Program-made: the position numbers and the translations under genes
Notes under the pieces: model-generated
Seen by the model: only the letters and a program-made list of their open reading frames with translations
Databases searched by the model: none
What the model was told of the DNA's origin: nothing
Part shown: piece after piece, positions 12,701 through 24,700 of the stretch
How positions within the stretch are numbered: the first letter of the stretch is position 1
Layout: each line of letters begins with the position of its first letter
Assembly (NCBI GenBank): GCA_012845835.1
Contig: JABAKD010000013.1
Location: 9,613,128 to 9,677,127 of the forward strand
Source of the DNA: Undaria pinnatifida
Taxonomy: Eukaryota; Sar; Phaeophyceae; Laminariales; Alariaceae
Length of the DNA stretch: 64,000 nt
Reading direction: 5' to 3'

Positions 12701-15700
12701 GGCCAGGTAATCGACCCCCCACCGTGTGTCGGAGGTCAGAGAACACGTACCGAAGAAATAACGCGAAGACATTAGCCCTGTGTGCAGACTACGCACCAAA
12801 CGTCTCACAGGGCACGACTTTTCGGAGATCTCGTCGTAGATCTCGACGTCGAGGCCTCGCGCGCGCGCTACGGCGCCGAGCGGGCGGATCAGCTGAGCCG
12901 GTGGTTGCAGGCGAGGCGGGGGCACGCCTCAGCGAAGAAACCGCGCGGAAAGGCGGTCAGAGGCGGGAGATATCCGCAGACGTAAGGATGTGCATATGTG
13001 ATAAGCGAACTGAGATATATAGATTTATATCGGATCGTCCGATATATCAAAAACATTGGTACCGACACGCAACCCTACAAAATGAAGGATTGCAGTAAGG
13101 GGAGGACATCAAAACAGAAGAAAAAAGAAAGGACACAAGTTCAAAACATAAGTAAAAGAAAGGGTGAAGGCACGGGAAAGGTATCAAGACACAAGTAAAA
13201 GAAAGGATAGAAAGAAAGGGGAGAGGCTAGCGCTAAGAAAGGAGGAACGAGGAAGAAAATTTAGAGACATACGAGGGGTTAAAACAAGACATGGGGATGA
13301 AAACGTGTTTACAAGGGCCATGCGAAAACGTGTTTACATGGGCCATGCGAAAACGCTGCAACTACGATGTCGTGTAGGGGACCTGGATTTCCAGAAAGAA
13401 GAAAGAGGTGTACAAGTAGCCCGAGTGGAGGAACAAGTCGCACATAATTGTCAATGTGGCGATACAGACGACGGTAGAACTTACCCGGTACATACCGGAG
13501 AGAGTGTGAAGAGTACCGGGAGGAACGGGATGTGAGCGCACTGCCGGACCCCCCCCCCCAGAACCGCCTCCCCAAACGAAACCCACCTGAGAATAGGAGC
13601 GTTTTGCAGGAACTCCGACCAGCTCTCCAACGACCACCGCCTCGTCAGCCGCAATGGCGGAGGGGGCTTCGGCAGCGAAGACATCGGATAATCCGTCATC
13701 CCACCCGATATAGAATCCGATATCGCATCCGAAATCGGTAACGACGATTTCGACGGTATCGGACTGTACTTTTTCGACGATGAATTCGACGCCCCCCCAT
13801 TGGCCAATGCTGCCGCCGCCGCTGCTACTACTACATCTCGCGCCGTGGGAGGGAGACATTCTGCTCGCCAGGGGAAGCCCCCGTTCTCGCTCCCATCGCC
13901 GACTCCCCTGCCACGTCACCACGAAAAAAAAGAAGCGTTTAGAGTCACTTGAGGGGATAGGGATTTGGTCATGACTTTTTTTCTCGGCCTCAATATGGGA
14001 TTATCGAAACTGGAATTTCGCGGTCAAATCGCTTCGTTCGAGCGCCGTCTTCGGGGGGCGGCTCCAACGCCCCTCGCTCTGCCTTATCCGTTCCGAACCA
14101 GGCCAGGGTCGGGTATATGCGGGCTGAGCGAGACAACCGAGAAGTGCGCAATTTTATATGAAAAACAAAAATGTCTTAAAAAATACATGGGAAAAAAAAA
14201 ACGTCATTAAAAGTTACATGAAAAAAAATGATATGTCACTTAGTAGTATAGTTACACGAAAAAAAAATGTCTTTGAAAAGTTACATGGAGCAATAAAAGT
14301 AATAAATTCAAATTTTACACGAAAACTACATGCCATCAGTTAAAGTTACACCAAAAAATAAGTTCTTCATTTAAAGTTAAACGCAAAAAAAAAGAAAATT
14401 CAGAAATCAAGAAAAAAACAAACCTCGTAATTTTACGTTGTTACATGAAACATAAGGCCATTTAAATATAGAAGAAAAACAACGCCGCCCTAATCGAAGT
14501 CACACGACAAATGAATGTCGTCATTTAGACCGCTCTGTTGCCGAGGTGTATAGAGGAGGGGGTACTCCCCGCTCGAAACAAGGGTATAATGTGGAGAGTT
14601 GCCACGGCGATATATAGCATACACAGGAGGGGGTACCTGCTATCTACGTACAAAAAGGTCTTACTTTTTTTAAAGCTCTGCCGAGGTATCATACGGGGGT
14701 GTATACTTGCCATGCGAGTAACAGGTCGTCATACAAAGCGCCGCCACGGCGTACATGAATAAAATTACATGGGTGCTTCGCCTTGCCAAAGCACAGCACC
14801 GACGACGGCCGCACCTCACAAGCCACAGCCTCCAACCACGGGTCACCCCAAAACTTTGGGGTTAGGGCTGGGGTTAGGGTTAGCGTTGCCGCCTCCCCGA
14901 CCACCACCCTGCGTATGTTTAGCCTCCCTGTATTAACTGTCACGACTCCGAACCAAAGTACATTTCCTGGAATCAGATTGGTCTAAAACCCTAAAAGGGT
15001 GAATCGAAAAACCCGAAGAGGCTGTAATCAGGTTGGTTTAAAACTCGAAAACAACTGTCTCTTTAGGGTTATTAGTTGCATTCGTATCGGACACAAGTGA
15101 CTCTCAAAATATAGTGCCGAAAAAAAGTGTACCTGGTAACACGCCCTCAGCGGTGGAGGAGCTGAAAAAGGCGGCGGAAGAGAAAAAGGACAAACATCAC
15201 GCCCTCCGCCAAGTCGAGGTAAGACCAACTAAATTGGCTTTGCCACGGGGTGGCCTAAAAGCGCGCACACCACTGATGTAATACTTCGAAGTACAAAAAA
15301 CAACGGTAACGATAAAGAAACGGTGTCAAAACGATTAACGACCCAGGCTACGATAAGCCGGTCGCCCCGGTGGCGTATCAGGTTATCCTCGAGCCTGGTA
15401 TAGGTCAGTTTCGTGAGTTCGAGCCCCGCCGAGTGCATACTCGTATAGATTCGTTGGGACTTTTTCTTGTGCACAAGTTGACTTGCGGAAAGCGCGAGAG
15501 CGTGAGTTAGCAACACTCGATGAAACATCGACGAGCAGTGGGATTGCTGAACCCTATGCGCGATAAATATTGAAGGCAAGAACCGGGGGGGAGAAAGGAC
15601 CACACCTGCCACCACGGCTTGTCCAGAAGCTGGAAAGTAAAAGTGTGAAAAAAAGGGGGGGGAGGGGGGTTCCCTTTATAAGGGGCATTTTTTTTCAGTG

Positions 15701-18700
15701 GACCGGAGTCACTCGCGCGAGTGACTCCCTGTTCCTTCGCGGTCTCAAGCTTTGGTGCTATCAGAATTTGGCGACGTGAATCCGCAATGCAATAGCTAGC
15801 CACGCTGCGCTAAGCATATCGTCCAAAGTCGTTTCGTCAGCGAGGTACAGAGTCACTCGTGCGAGTATGATAGTATGATAGATCAAAACCGGCAATGAAA
15901 AAGGGGGTACCTTAGTCTTACCAGTAGCATCAGGGAAGCACAAAAAAACAAAAAAATATAACCCACAATTTCTTCTTAAGGAGCCAGACAGGGGGGGGGG
16001 GGGGGGGATGGGATTACTAAAAAAACAACTAAAAAAAGTTGTTGAAAAAAAGTAAGCTTCACGATTCGCACAGAAATCACAACGCTCCGTTTCTCTTCAT
16101 TCGTTTTTTGGCCTTTCTGAGAGTGTGGCTCCGTTTTTTTTTTTGTGTGTGTGTTCTCCCGGTAGTACACACCTGTCGGTAAGGCGTCGGTGCTCTCGCT
16201 CGCTCTTCTTCGCGATGTCGGCCTCAACGTTTGTCAACTGAACAAAAACATACACCCGGAGAGGACAACACACGACAAGAGTCAGAGCAACATCCAGGAA
16301 GCACCTCAAGAGACACGCTAGAGTGTACACTTCACGCAACACCCCCCCCCTAAACAGCACTAGCTTCGCCAACCCTCTCCCAATCAGTCCTTCCCGACAC
16401 CCCTGGGGCTCAGCCGTCGACGAGTGCGGAAGTATAAACCACTGGGCTCTGTGTAGAGGTAAAATATTTATTACTCAACTTAGGGTGAACCTAGCCCCCC
16501 CCCCAAGCGCGCCCCCTCCACCTCCAAACCCCCAAATAAAGCGTTTTATTCCTCTTTGGCTTGCCTAACCCCGCTCCACCGCGCCGCCATTCCGTCACCC
16601 CCCCCCCAACTGCAAACAAACAAAAAAAAACGCTTATTCCTCTTTGACGTGCCTTTTCTCTGAACCGTGCCCCCCCCCCCCCCCCCCCCCCCCCGCCAAC
16701 GCCGCAATTATTTTTGTTTGTTCAAAGATTCTTGTTTAACTTGCCTCTTCCCTAGAGCCTCCTGGCAGAGGCCCTCCACGATAACCGTGCCCCATCTCCC
16801 ATTCCCCGCCCTCACACTCTCCTCCTTACACAAAAGAAAACAGTTTTCATCCTCTTTGATTCAACCCCCCCTTCGCCCCTATCCCCCCCCCCCGCATCAA
16901 ACAAATAAAACGTCCACTCCTCTTGACAATTTACACGCTTTCATCTTCTTTCACTTGACCTCCCCCCCGCCTCTATCCCCCCACCCCGCACCAAACAAAT
17001 GAAACGTTCACTCCTCTTTTGACTGGCCTCTTCCCTATAGCCCCCCCCCCCGCCCCCCCCCCCCCCCCTCCGTCCGAAAAGCTGAAACTGCGATTTCGTG
17101 TAGGGGACCTGGACCTACCAGAAAGAAGAAAGAGATATACCAGTAGTCGGGAGGAGGAGGACGTGGCTACACATATATATATGTGCCCGCGTGGCACAAT
17201 AGAGAATAGGACTCACATAGTGGGAGATGAGGAAATTAGACGTATGTGACATGAAAGAGTTTGGTAGACTAGAGAGTAGCGAGACAACGATCGCTATCCT
17301 AGGAGATAGAAAGGTGACCGCAGACGGCGAAACAGGACGGGGATCGGATAAGCAAACATTTTCTATGTAATATATAGAAGAAGGGTAATTAGCACCGAAA
17401 TGTTGGAGGTGTCCCTATTAGGAGTAGGAACGGTGCTCCGTCTCGAAAGGAATGCGTGGTCAACGGTAAAATCACTAAGGCAACCAACAAATGAGTACGC
17501 CTCCCCCCCCCCCCCTCCCCCATCTCTTGACTTGGCTCTTGCCTAGAGTGAGCGTGCAGGCCCGTCATAGCATCCCTGACCCGCCCCATCCCTACTCCGA
17601 TCCCCACCTCCAAAACACAACATTTTACTCCTCTTGTGGCTTGCCTCTTCCCTAGAGTTTGCGAGCAGACCCTGCGTGACAACCCCCACCCCCCCCCCCA
17701 GCCCTCCACAGGCCCGAAAAACGAACAAAACGTTTAGGCCACATTCTCTTTGACCTGCCTTGCCTCTCCCCTATAGAGCGTTCGAGCACCCCCCCCCCCC
17801 CCCGAAAAAAAAAGATGCCCCCCCCCTCCCCCCCACTGACCCACCCCAAAACAAGCTAGTCATATTCGTCCTCATTGATTGGCCTTGTGCCTAGAGTGCA
17901 CGATACCCCCCCCCCCCCCTTAACAAACAAAAACGTTTGATTCCTCTGTAGTATGATTTGCCCCAGCCCCCACCCCCTTCACCCCCCACCCCCCCGATCC
18001 CTTGTCAAAACCTTCTACTTTAGACTTGCCTCTTCCCTAGAGCGTGCGAGCAAGCCCTCCATGATAGCGGCCAGCGTGTCCATCGCCCTCACCACCATCC
18101 GCCCGGAGCCCGCGCCGAACCCTCCGCCCGTCTCAGGGTCCCCGCCCCCCCAGTCCGACACCGCCTTCCTGCATTTTCCCTGCAAGGTCCTAACGTCCGC
18201 CATCAGCTCGGACGAGCGGGAGTAGCCGAGCGCTCGAGTCTTGTCCAGGAGGCCCATGATGTCTGGGGAAGTTCGATAGGTTTCGGAAAACGAAAAATAA
18301 ACAAATACATAAGAGTACGTAATGGTCCGTCTATATCGCCGGTTGAGTAGTGCCGGTTGCCCCTTTAGTGCTTGTGAAATCGCTTGGCACAGATGGGAAC
18401 AGCCGGTAGGAGCAGTATACGGAGTAGTGCCGGTTGCCGCTATAATGCCGGTATTTCCCTCTATAGTGCACATGCGGGCACTACAGAGGGACCACTACTA
18501 CTGCTGTACGTACAAATAGGGCTTGCAAGCTTGCAAAGATGAGTATGGACCCAAAATTCGTCGAACTCACAGCCGATGTCATTAGAACAGTTTCATAAAA
18601 TAGGACTCTTAACCTCCCGTTAGAACTGCACCCACGCGCCCCTCCCTACTCATCTCCCCACTCCTCTCATCTATGGTGTCCTGTTTTGCCTTCATTTTTC

Positions 18701-21700
18701 CCGTGTATTTTAACCCCTTTGCAACTGGAAACCCGTTTTTGGGGACAAGATTGCTTGGATTTAGTGCAGGGAGAGGTTCGGGGGCTCTAAAGGGGTTGAA
18801 AAACCATTCTAAATATGTCACCTGTGAGTTCGACAAAGTTAGGGTAGATCCTCATCTTTGCTTACTAGTCATTTCTATTTTCCGCCGGAGAAGGGGAGAA
18901 TTATCGAACCTTCACCCCCTCTTTTGGCTAAAAAAAGACACGCATAATGACCAATACAGCATCAGCCACACACGCTGAGCAAGCTTCGGGGATTGGATTG
19001 GCTAAGGTGACGATCGTTTCGGTGTTTTGACGTGCGATGCAATGGCCTGTTACGAAAGGTGCGCAGTATGGCAATACAACTAATAAAACTGGCGTACCCG
19101 ATTTAAGAGGTCCTAGGAACAGCCCCGTGTTCCCACTCTTACGTCGTTACCGCTCCTATCTCCGATTGCATGTCATTCAGGTTTAGTACATAAATCGCAA
19201 GGCGTGGCAAGCCGGTTTCATCACCCCTAATCCATTCAGTGTCTCATCATTTAGGTTTGCGGTATAGGAATCACAAGGCGTGACAAGCCGATTTGACCAC
19301 TCTTAACCGCTCAAGTACTGCACCCACGTTTTCGAGGTCACACTAAACGGCATCCTATCTGCTTCTTATGCTGGTCGATCATACCCCAGGGTCCCAAAAG
19401 AGCTAAAATAAAAAGTCTTCATTGTAGCGCCAGAGGGAACAACTGACGAAAAAATATAGACGGTAAAGCCATTTCTTACACAGTCGGATTCCGCCAGTCG
19501 GAAACGGGCCTTTTCGACTGGACTTTTTTTGACTGGATTCTTCTGGTCCTCCTTCTTATCGTCAGTCGAGTCGATTTTATAGTGTTTGTGCTCTTCCTTG
19601 AGGCGGTTGGTTTGAGGGAGTACTGCTGTATGGCAGTCGAAAAGCGGATGACAGTTCTGTGATTCGCGCGTTCTCCGCGAGCAACGCGCGTGCTCGCGCT
19701 CGACTAGCCCTCGTCTCCGCGAAAGCCGTTCAAGCTGCGTTCGTGGAGTTGCACTCAGTCGAGAGCCGCCAAAGCTACAGCAGGCGTAGCCGTTAGTGGC
19801 GAAATGGGATCGATCCGCGCTTTGCTGCCGTCGTGTGAGACACGCTGCTAGCGAGCGGAGCTGGGAATGCGCACGCTGACTTGCGGCGAGAAGCAACAGC
19901 AGTGATAGCCAAGCCACTGTCAGCGCCTTATATCATACTGCTGTGTGGTACCTGGTGTGGGTGGGTGTGTTTGGTGGTGGGATGAGCGATGCCGTGGGTT
20001 AAAAAAACGTGTAAAACTTTTTCGACTGAGTTTTTTGACTGGCAGATCCAGTCGAAAAGCTTGACTTTTTCGACTGGATCCCCCAGTCAGAAAACTCAGT
20101 CGAAAAAAGTTGAGTCGAAAAAGCTCTTTTTCGACTGTGTAAGAAAGCCCGATTTGGGCTTCAGAAGCCCGATTTGGGCTTCATTCGAAAAAGGGCGTTT
20201 TCAACTGACAAATCCGACTGTGTAAGAAATATCCTTACAGCATCTTCCACAAACATCAAAGCGGGCTGCTGGCGTAGGAGGTTAAATGATCTACGACCCA
20301 ATCCAAGTTGTACGACTCAATCGAAGGAGTTGAACGATCCAATCCAAGGAGTTGTACGACCCAATCCAAGGAGTTGTGCGACCCAATCCAAGGAGTTGTA
20401 TGACCGAATCCAAGGAGTTGTACGATACAATCCAGGGAGTTGTAGTATACAAATCACGTGTCGTACGACCCAATCCAAGGAGTTGTACGACCTAATCCAA
20501 GGAGTTGTACGACCCAATCCAAGGAGTTGTACACACAATCGAAGGAGTTGTACGACCCAATCCAAGGAGTTGTGCGACCCAATCAAAGGAGTTGTACGAC
20601 CCAATCCAAGGAGTTGTACGACCCAGTCCAAGGAGTTGTACGACCCAAATCAATCCAAAGGAGTTGTACGACCCAATCATACACTGCTCATTCTGCTGCG
20701 CGCTCACGCAAAAACGGTCGATAGCGCCGCGCGTCTCGTTATTTCGATCGCGTTTTTTGGGGTTCCCAAAAGGATTAAGCTTGCCGCACTTCCACCTACA
20801 TTACACAGGATTTGGTGTTGTGAGTCAACCTTCCACCTTTATGCCAAGCTGCAAAAATATGTCCTGTGCTAACTCCAAGTAGTTTGTCCCCAAAAACGAG
20901 GGTGCACTTTCAAGGGGGGGGGTTGCCGAACTTGCTTCCATCGTCCGTTTTACGCGCTTATCGATTTCTAAATCGACTTTTCAGCCGATTTTCAGTCGAC
21001 TTTCACTCACTTTGCACCCCATCGTACACTCCATTTTCAATCGAGCGCGCATACTAACCTTCGACAGGACCAATTGCTGCTTCCCTTGCTTCTCTCGCAC
21101 GAGCCCTTGCGGCTGCCGCTGCCGCTGCTGCCGCCGCCGCTGCTGCTGCCTTCTTCGAGATACGCGGTTTGGACGACCCCCCGCCGCCGCTACCACCGGT
21201 GCCCTTTTTAGGTACAACCGCCGCCGAAGCACCTGTCACCGTCACCGCCACCGCACCCGCCTCCGAAGCGCCTCGAGATTCGTCTGCTGCTGCTGCTGAC
21301 GGTGGTGTTTCTGCTGCTGTTGGTGTTGGTGGTGCTGGTGTTGATGGTGGTGTTGCTGCTGTGGGTGTTGTTGCCGTTGGCGTTGCAGCTGTTGGCGTTG
21401 TTGGTGGTGTTGCTGCTGTTGTTGCAGTCGCTGGCGCAGCCGCTGGTGCTGTTATTGATTCTGGTGTTGCCGCTGGCGCTGCTGTTGTTGCCGCCGTTGG
21501 CATAGATGGTGTTGCTATGTCTGTCGCTGCTGCTGGTGCAGCTGCTGCTGTTGCTGTTGCAGCTGCAGCTCCTGCTGGTGCTTCCGCTGCTGGTGTCGCT
21601 GCTCCTGCTGGTGCTGATTCTGCCGCTGCTACTGGTGGTGTTGGTGTTGTTGTTACCAGCGCCGAGCATCCCGCCACCCCCCCCCGCTTACTATTCCTAC

Positions 21701-24700
21701 TATCTTCTCGCTCAAAAGGGCACGCGATGCCGGGCATGAACGGCCTGAGAAACGGTATCGCCAAGTGGTGATTAGCCAGGCGCGAGCACATTCTCTCCAA
21801 GAGAAGCGCCAGCTTTACTCTGGACACGCCACATTACAGCATCGTCGCAAAAAAAAATGGGGGGGGGGATATTAACCGACTAAATAATTGTTGTGGCACA
21901 TTACATTACCATCGCATAATACAAAAAGGTGGGTAAATTATTTATTTAATTCATTATTTTCTTTAGTTGTGGAGAAGTCATGGAGGTGACAATTAGTTGC
22001 TTGTTTTGTTCGGAGGGGGGGGGGGGGGGGGCTCAGTTTGCGCATGGCCCTAGTCGTATGACTATTGACTCCCGCATCACTACTATGCCCGGACAGAGCA
22101 CGTCGGGTTTTCACCAACCAGGCAGACATTGCTTGCACTAAGCGCGAAGCGCCGTGAGGTGTTCGGCGAGTCGCATGAAGGGTGAGCTGCATCCTTCCAA
22201 GAACCACTCGTAAGACAGAAAAAAAGGGGGGGGGGGATATTAGTCGATCAACTAATTGTTGAGGCACATTACATTACCATCGCAAAACAAATAAAGGAGG
22301 GTAAAATATATAAGTAATTCGTTATTTTCTTTAATAATCGTGGAGGTGACAATTAATTACTTGTTTTATGACTAATTTTCAAGGACGTCAGCCGTGAGTT
22401 TGACGAATTTCAGGTCAATACTCATCTTTGCAAGCTGCGTTGTTGGTACTCGCAATATACTATATGAGTGAGTTTTGATTGGGTTTTGTTCGGGGGGGGG
22501 GGCGGGGGGGGGGGTTACAATGGGGATAAAGGGTGTTGGCCACTACTATTATTTTCAGGGCTTTTCACGGGGCCATGGCCCGACCCGCGGGTCGGGTCAA
22601 GCCGCGGGTCGAGTCAAGCCGCGGGTCGGGTCAAGAGGTTTCCATCTCGCGGGTCGAGTCGGGTCGGGTCAAGAGGTGTTCGAAATCTGACGGGTCGGAA
22701 CGGGTACGGCCAGGAGGCTTCAAATTCTACGGGTCGGGTCGGGTCATCTTGACGCGGCCCGACCCGATATAAGTAAATCGACCCTGTGATAAGCCCTGAT
22801 TACGTTCGAAATCCGGGGAAACGATACACTCTAACCCAGCGCAGTACCCCCCCGCCCCCGAATCGCCCACCGATCCCAGCGTGCGGACCCCAACCCCATG
22901 CTCACCTCGGCGACGGAGACCTGCAGTGAACACACTGGTTCGCGTCTGCCACCCTAGCCTTCCTCCCTGCTGTTGCCAGCTGCGGTGGCAAATGCTTCAT
23001 ACAAAACGCCACCGAGCACCACGTGCACTGCCACAGCCGCCGCGTCCCCTGCCCCCCCCTGTCCCCACCCCCGCCCTTCCCGCCTCCCCCCCCTCCTCCT
23101 TTTTTTCTCCCGCCACCACCACCGTCACCATCGCCGTTACCGCAACTACGGCGGGCAGCATCACTGCTAGCGCCTGAACTGTCTCCCAACTGACGCCCGT
23201 CCTCATCCGCCCCACAGCGTGCACATCGATGCAAAGGACACTCCCATGTCCCCGGAGCCGCCCCCGATCCCCCCAGAGTCTGCGCGGCAGCGTCTTGAAG
23301 AAGGTGGGCCACGCAGGTCACATGGAAAACTCGTTCACACCCCTCATGAGCGCAACGTAACGCCTCCCCATTCCCCGCGTTCGAACCCCAATGCGTTATG
23401 TCCTCCTGGCATATGAAGCATGGGGGTGGCAGCGCCGCGTCCCATTTTGCTCCAGCTGCACCCGCCCCCCCCCCTCCCCCCACTGCCACCGTCGTCGCCG
23501 CCCCACCAGGGGACCGTCTCCCCGACACAGAACCCGTAGCTGCCCCTGTTGGCGTCGATGACGATGTCCGGTGCTGGGCTAAGTGCTGGGTAGCCTGCAC
23601 CTGCTGTACCGTTTGCTGGAGGTGCAGCTGCTGCGCCGCGGCGTGCGCGCCCCCCCCAGGAAGAGCCACCGGAATGCCGAGCCTCGCGAACGCGTGCGAG
23701 GCGTTAGCATAACTTTGCGGCGGGGGTGGCGCGCGTCCGGTCCTACTCCCCACATCCCCCCCTGCCCCCGCGCCGTCGCCGCCGCTACCGCCGCCAATAA
23801 CGCCGCTGCCGGACGCGCTGAAACCCGCCCCCGCCCCCGATCCTGCCCCGCCCCCGCCTCCCGCGCCGGCATCCGTGTCGCCTCGCGGCCGCTTTCCCCG
23901 CGAAGCCTGCTGCTGCTGCTGTTGGTGCTGCAGGAGCAGCTGTTGCTGCTGCTGCTGCAGTTGATAGAGCTGTTGCTGCAGGTGTGCCTGCTGCTGCTGC
24001 TGCTGCTGGGCGGCAGTCAGCCGTCCCGACCCCCCCCCACCCTTTCCAGCAGCCCCGCCATTATTCCGGTGGGCTCCCCCTCCCGGCGCACCCGTCGCCG
24101 CCGCAGCCGCTGCAGCCGCCGCCGCGGCAACCCCGCCAACCCCGCCAATGCCGGCCCCCGACGCCGCCGCAGCAGCAGCAGCCGGCTTGCTCGGCGGACG
24201 GCCAACACGCCCTGCGTTCTTGGCAGGGGGGCGTCCAACGCGCCCCGCCTTAGCTCCCGTAGTTGCGCGGGCAGAGTTACCGCCGCCTGACCCTGGCGGC
24301 CTGCCGCGGCGAGCAGGGGTTACCGCCGCGTCGGGTGCCGGCGCCGGCACTGCGGCTGCTGCCGCTGTTGCTGGTACTTCCGCATGGACCGGTGGTGGTG
24401 GCGCGACCACCGCCACAGAAGCTGCATCGGCTTGGACAGCGGTGGCGGTGCTGGTAGGAAGGGTACTGGGGACGCCGCCATGGCCGTCGCCGACAGGGCT
24501 GGAGGAGGGGGACCCCGGGGATCCCGGGCCGCCCCCGGTGACGTCAATATGGGAGCCTCCGCTAGCGCCATCAGAGTGGGCGGGGGAGACCCCACCCGCG
24601 TCCCCTTCCCCCGGGGCGATCTCGGACAAGGCGGTAGTGGTGACGGAGGTGGTAGCGGTGGTGGTGGTGGTGGTGGCGGTGGTGGGATTTGGCCTCGCTT

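Larger units (their letters stand above)
11336..13535. repeat. Inverted duplication with LINE-tail arms
   Basis: 11336-11465 is a reversed piece of the LINE tail region found in plus orientation at 13090-13535. Just inside, the sequence around 11512-11600 (AAAATGACAGGGCTGTG, GATATATCG) is the inverse of 13005-13083. Between lie about 1.4 kb without genes, including the 12.2-12.6 kb tandem tract. Confidence 0.5.
18263..21058. other. Intron 10, filled with repeats
   Basis: Holds the 18324-18492 element, two stem-loop repeats, a mini-element, the 19471-20230 TIR element and a 22-bp array. A signal-peptide-like start near 19.9 kb on the minus strand lies inside the TIR element and is not treated as a gene. 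Confidence 0.6.
21820..22905. repeat. Intron 9 with a direct duplication and a hAT-family mini-element
   Basis: 21.84-21.99 kb and 22.21-22.35 kb are diverged direct copies (GGCACATTACATTACCATCG in both), separated by an inverted copy of the 9.34-kb repeat with a 14-G run. A stem-loop repeat (22385-22438) and a GGGTC element (22556-22798) follow. Confidence 0.6.

Noticed and set aside
15355-15440. A genuine tRNA gene
   Set aside because: A- and B-box-like motifs are present, but the sequence continues into a conserved SINE body and recurs as a SINE at several sites; the cloverleaf is not convincing.
19366-19917. Minus-strand ORF starting with a signal-peptide-like run of Leu
   Set aside because: Lies across the edge of the 19471-20230 TIR element and contains translated CAGTCGAAAA units; no domain, splice or neighbour support.
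20174-20882. 232-residue plus-strand ORF with Q-S-K-E-L-Y repeats
   Set aside because: Arises from the 22-bp minisatellite, which is open in several frames; both strands give similar repeat peptides.
21169-21771. Plus-strand 200-residue Ala/Val/Gly ORF
   Set aside because: Shadow of exon 10, whose minus-strand frame has bromodomain sequence and phase-consistent splice sites.
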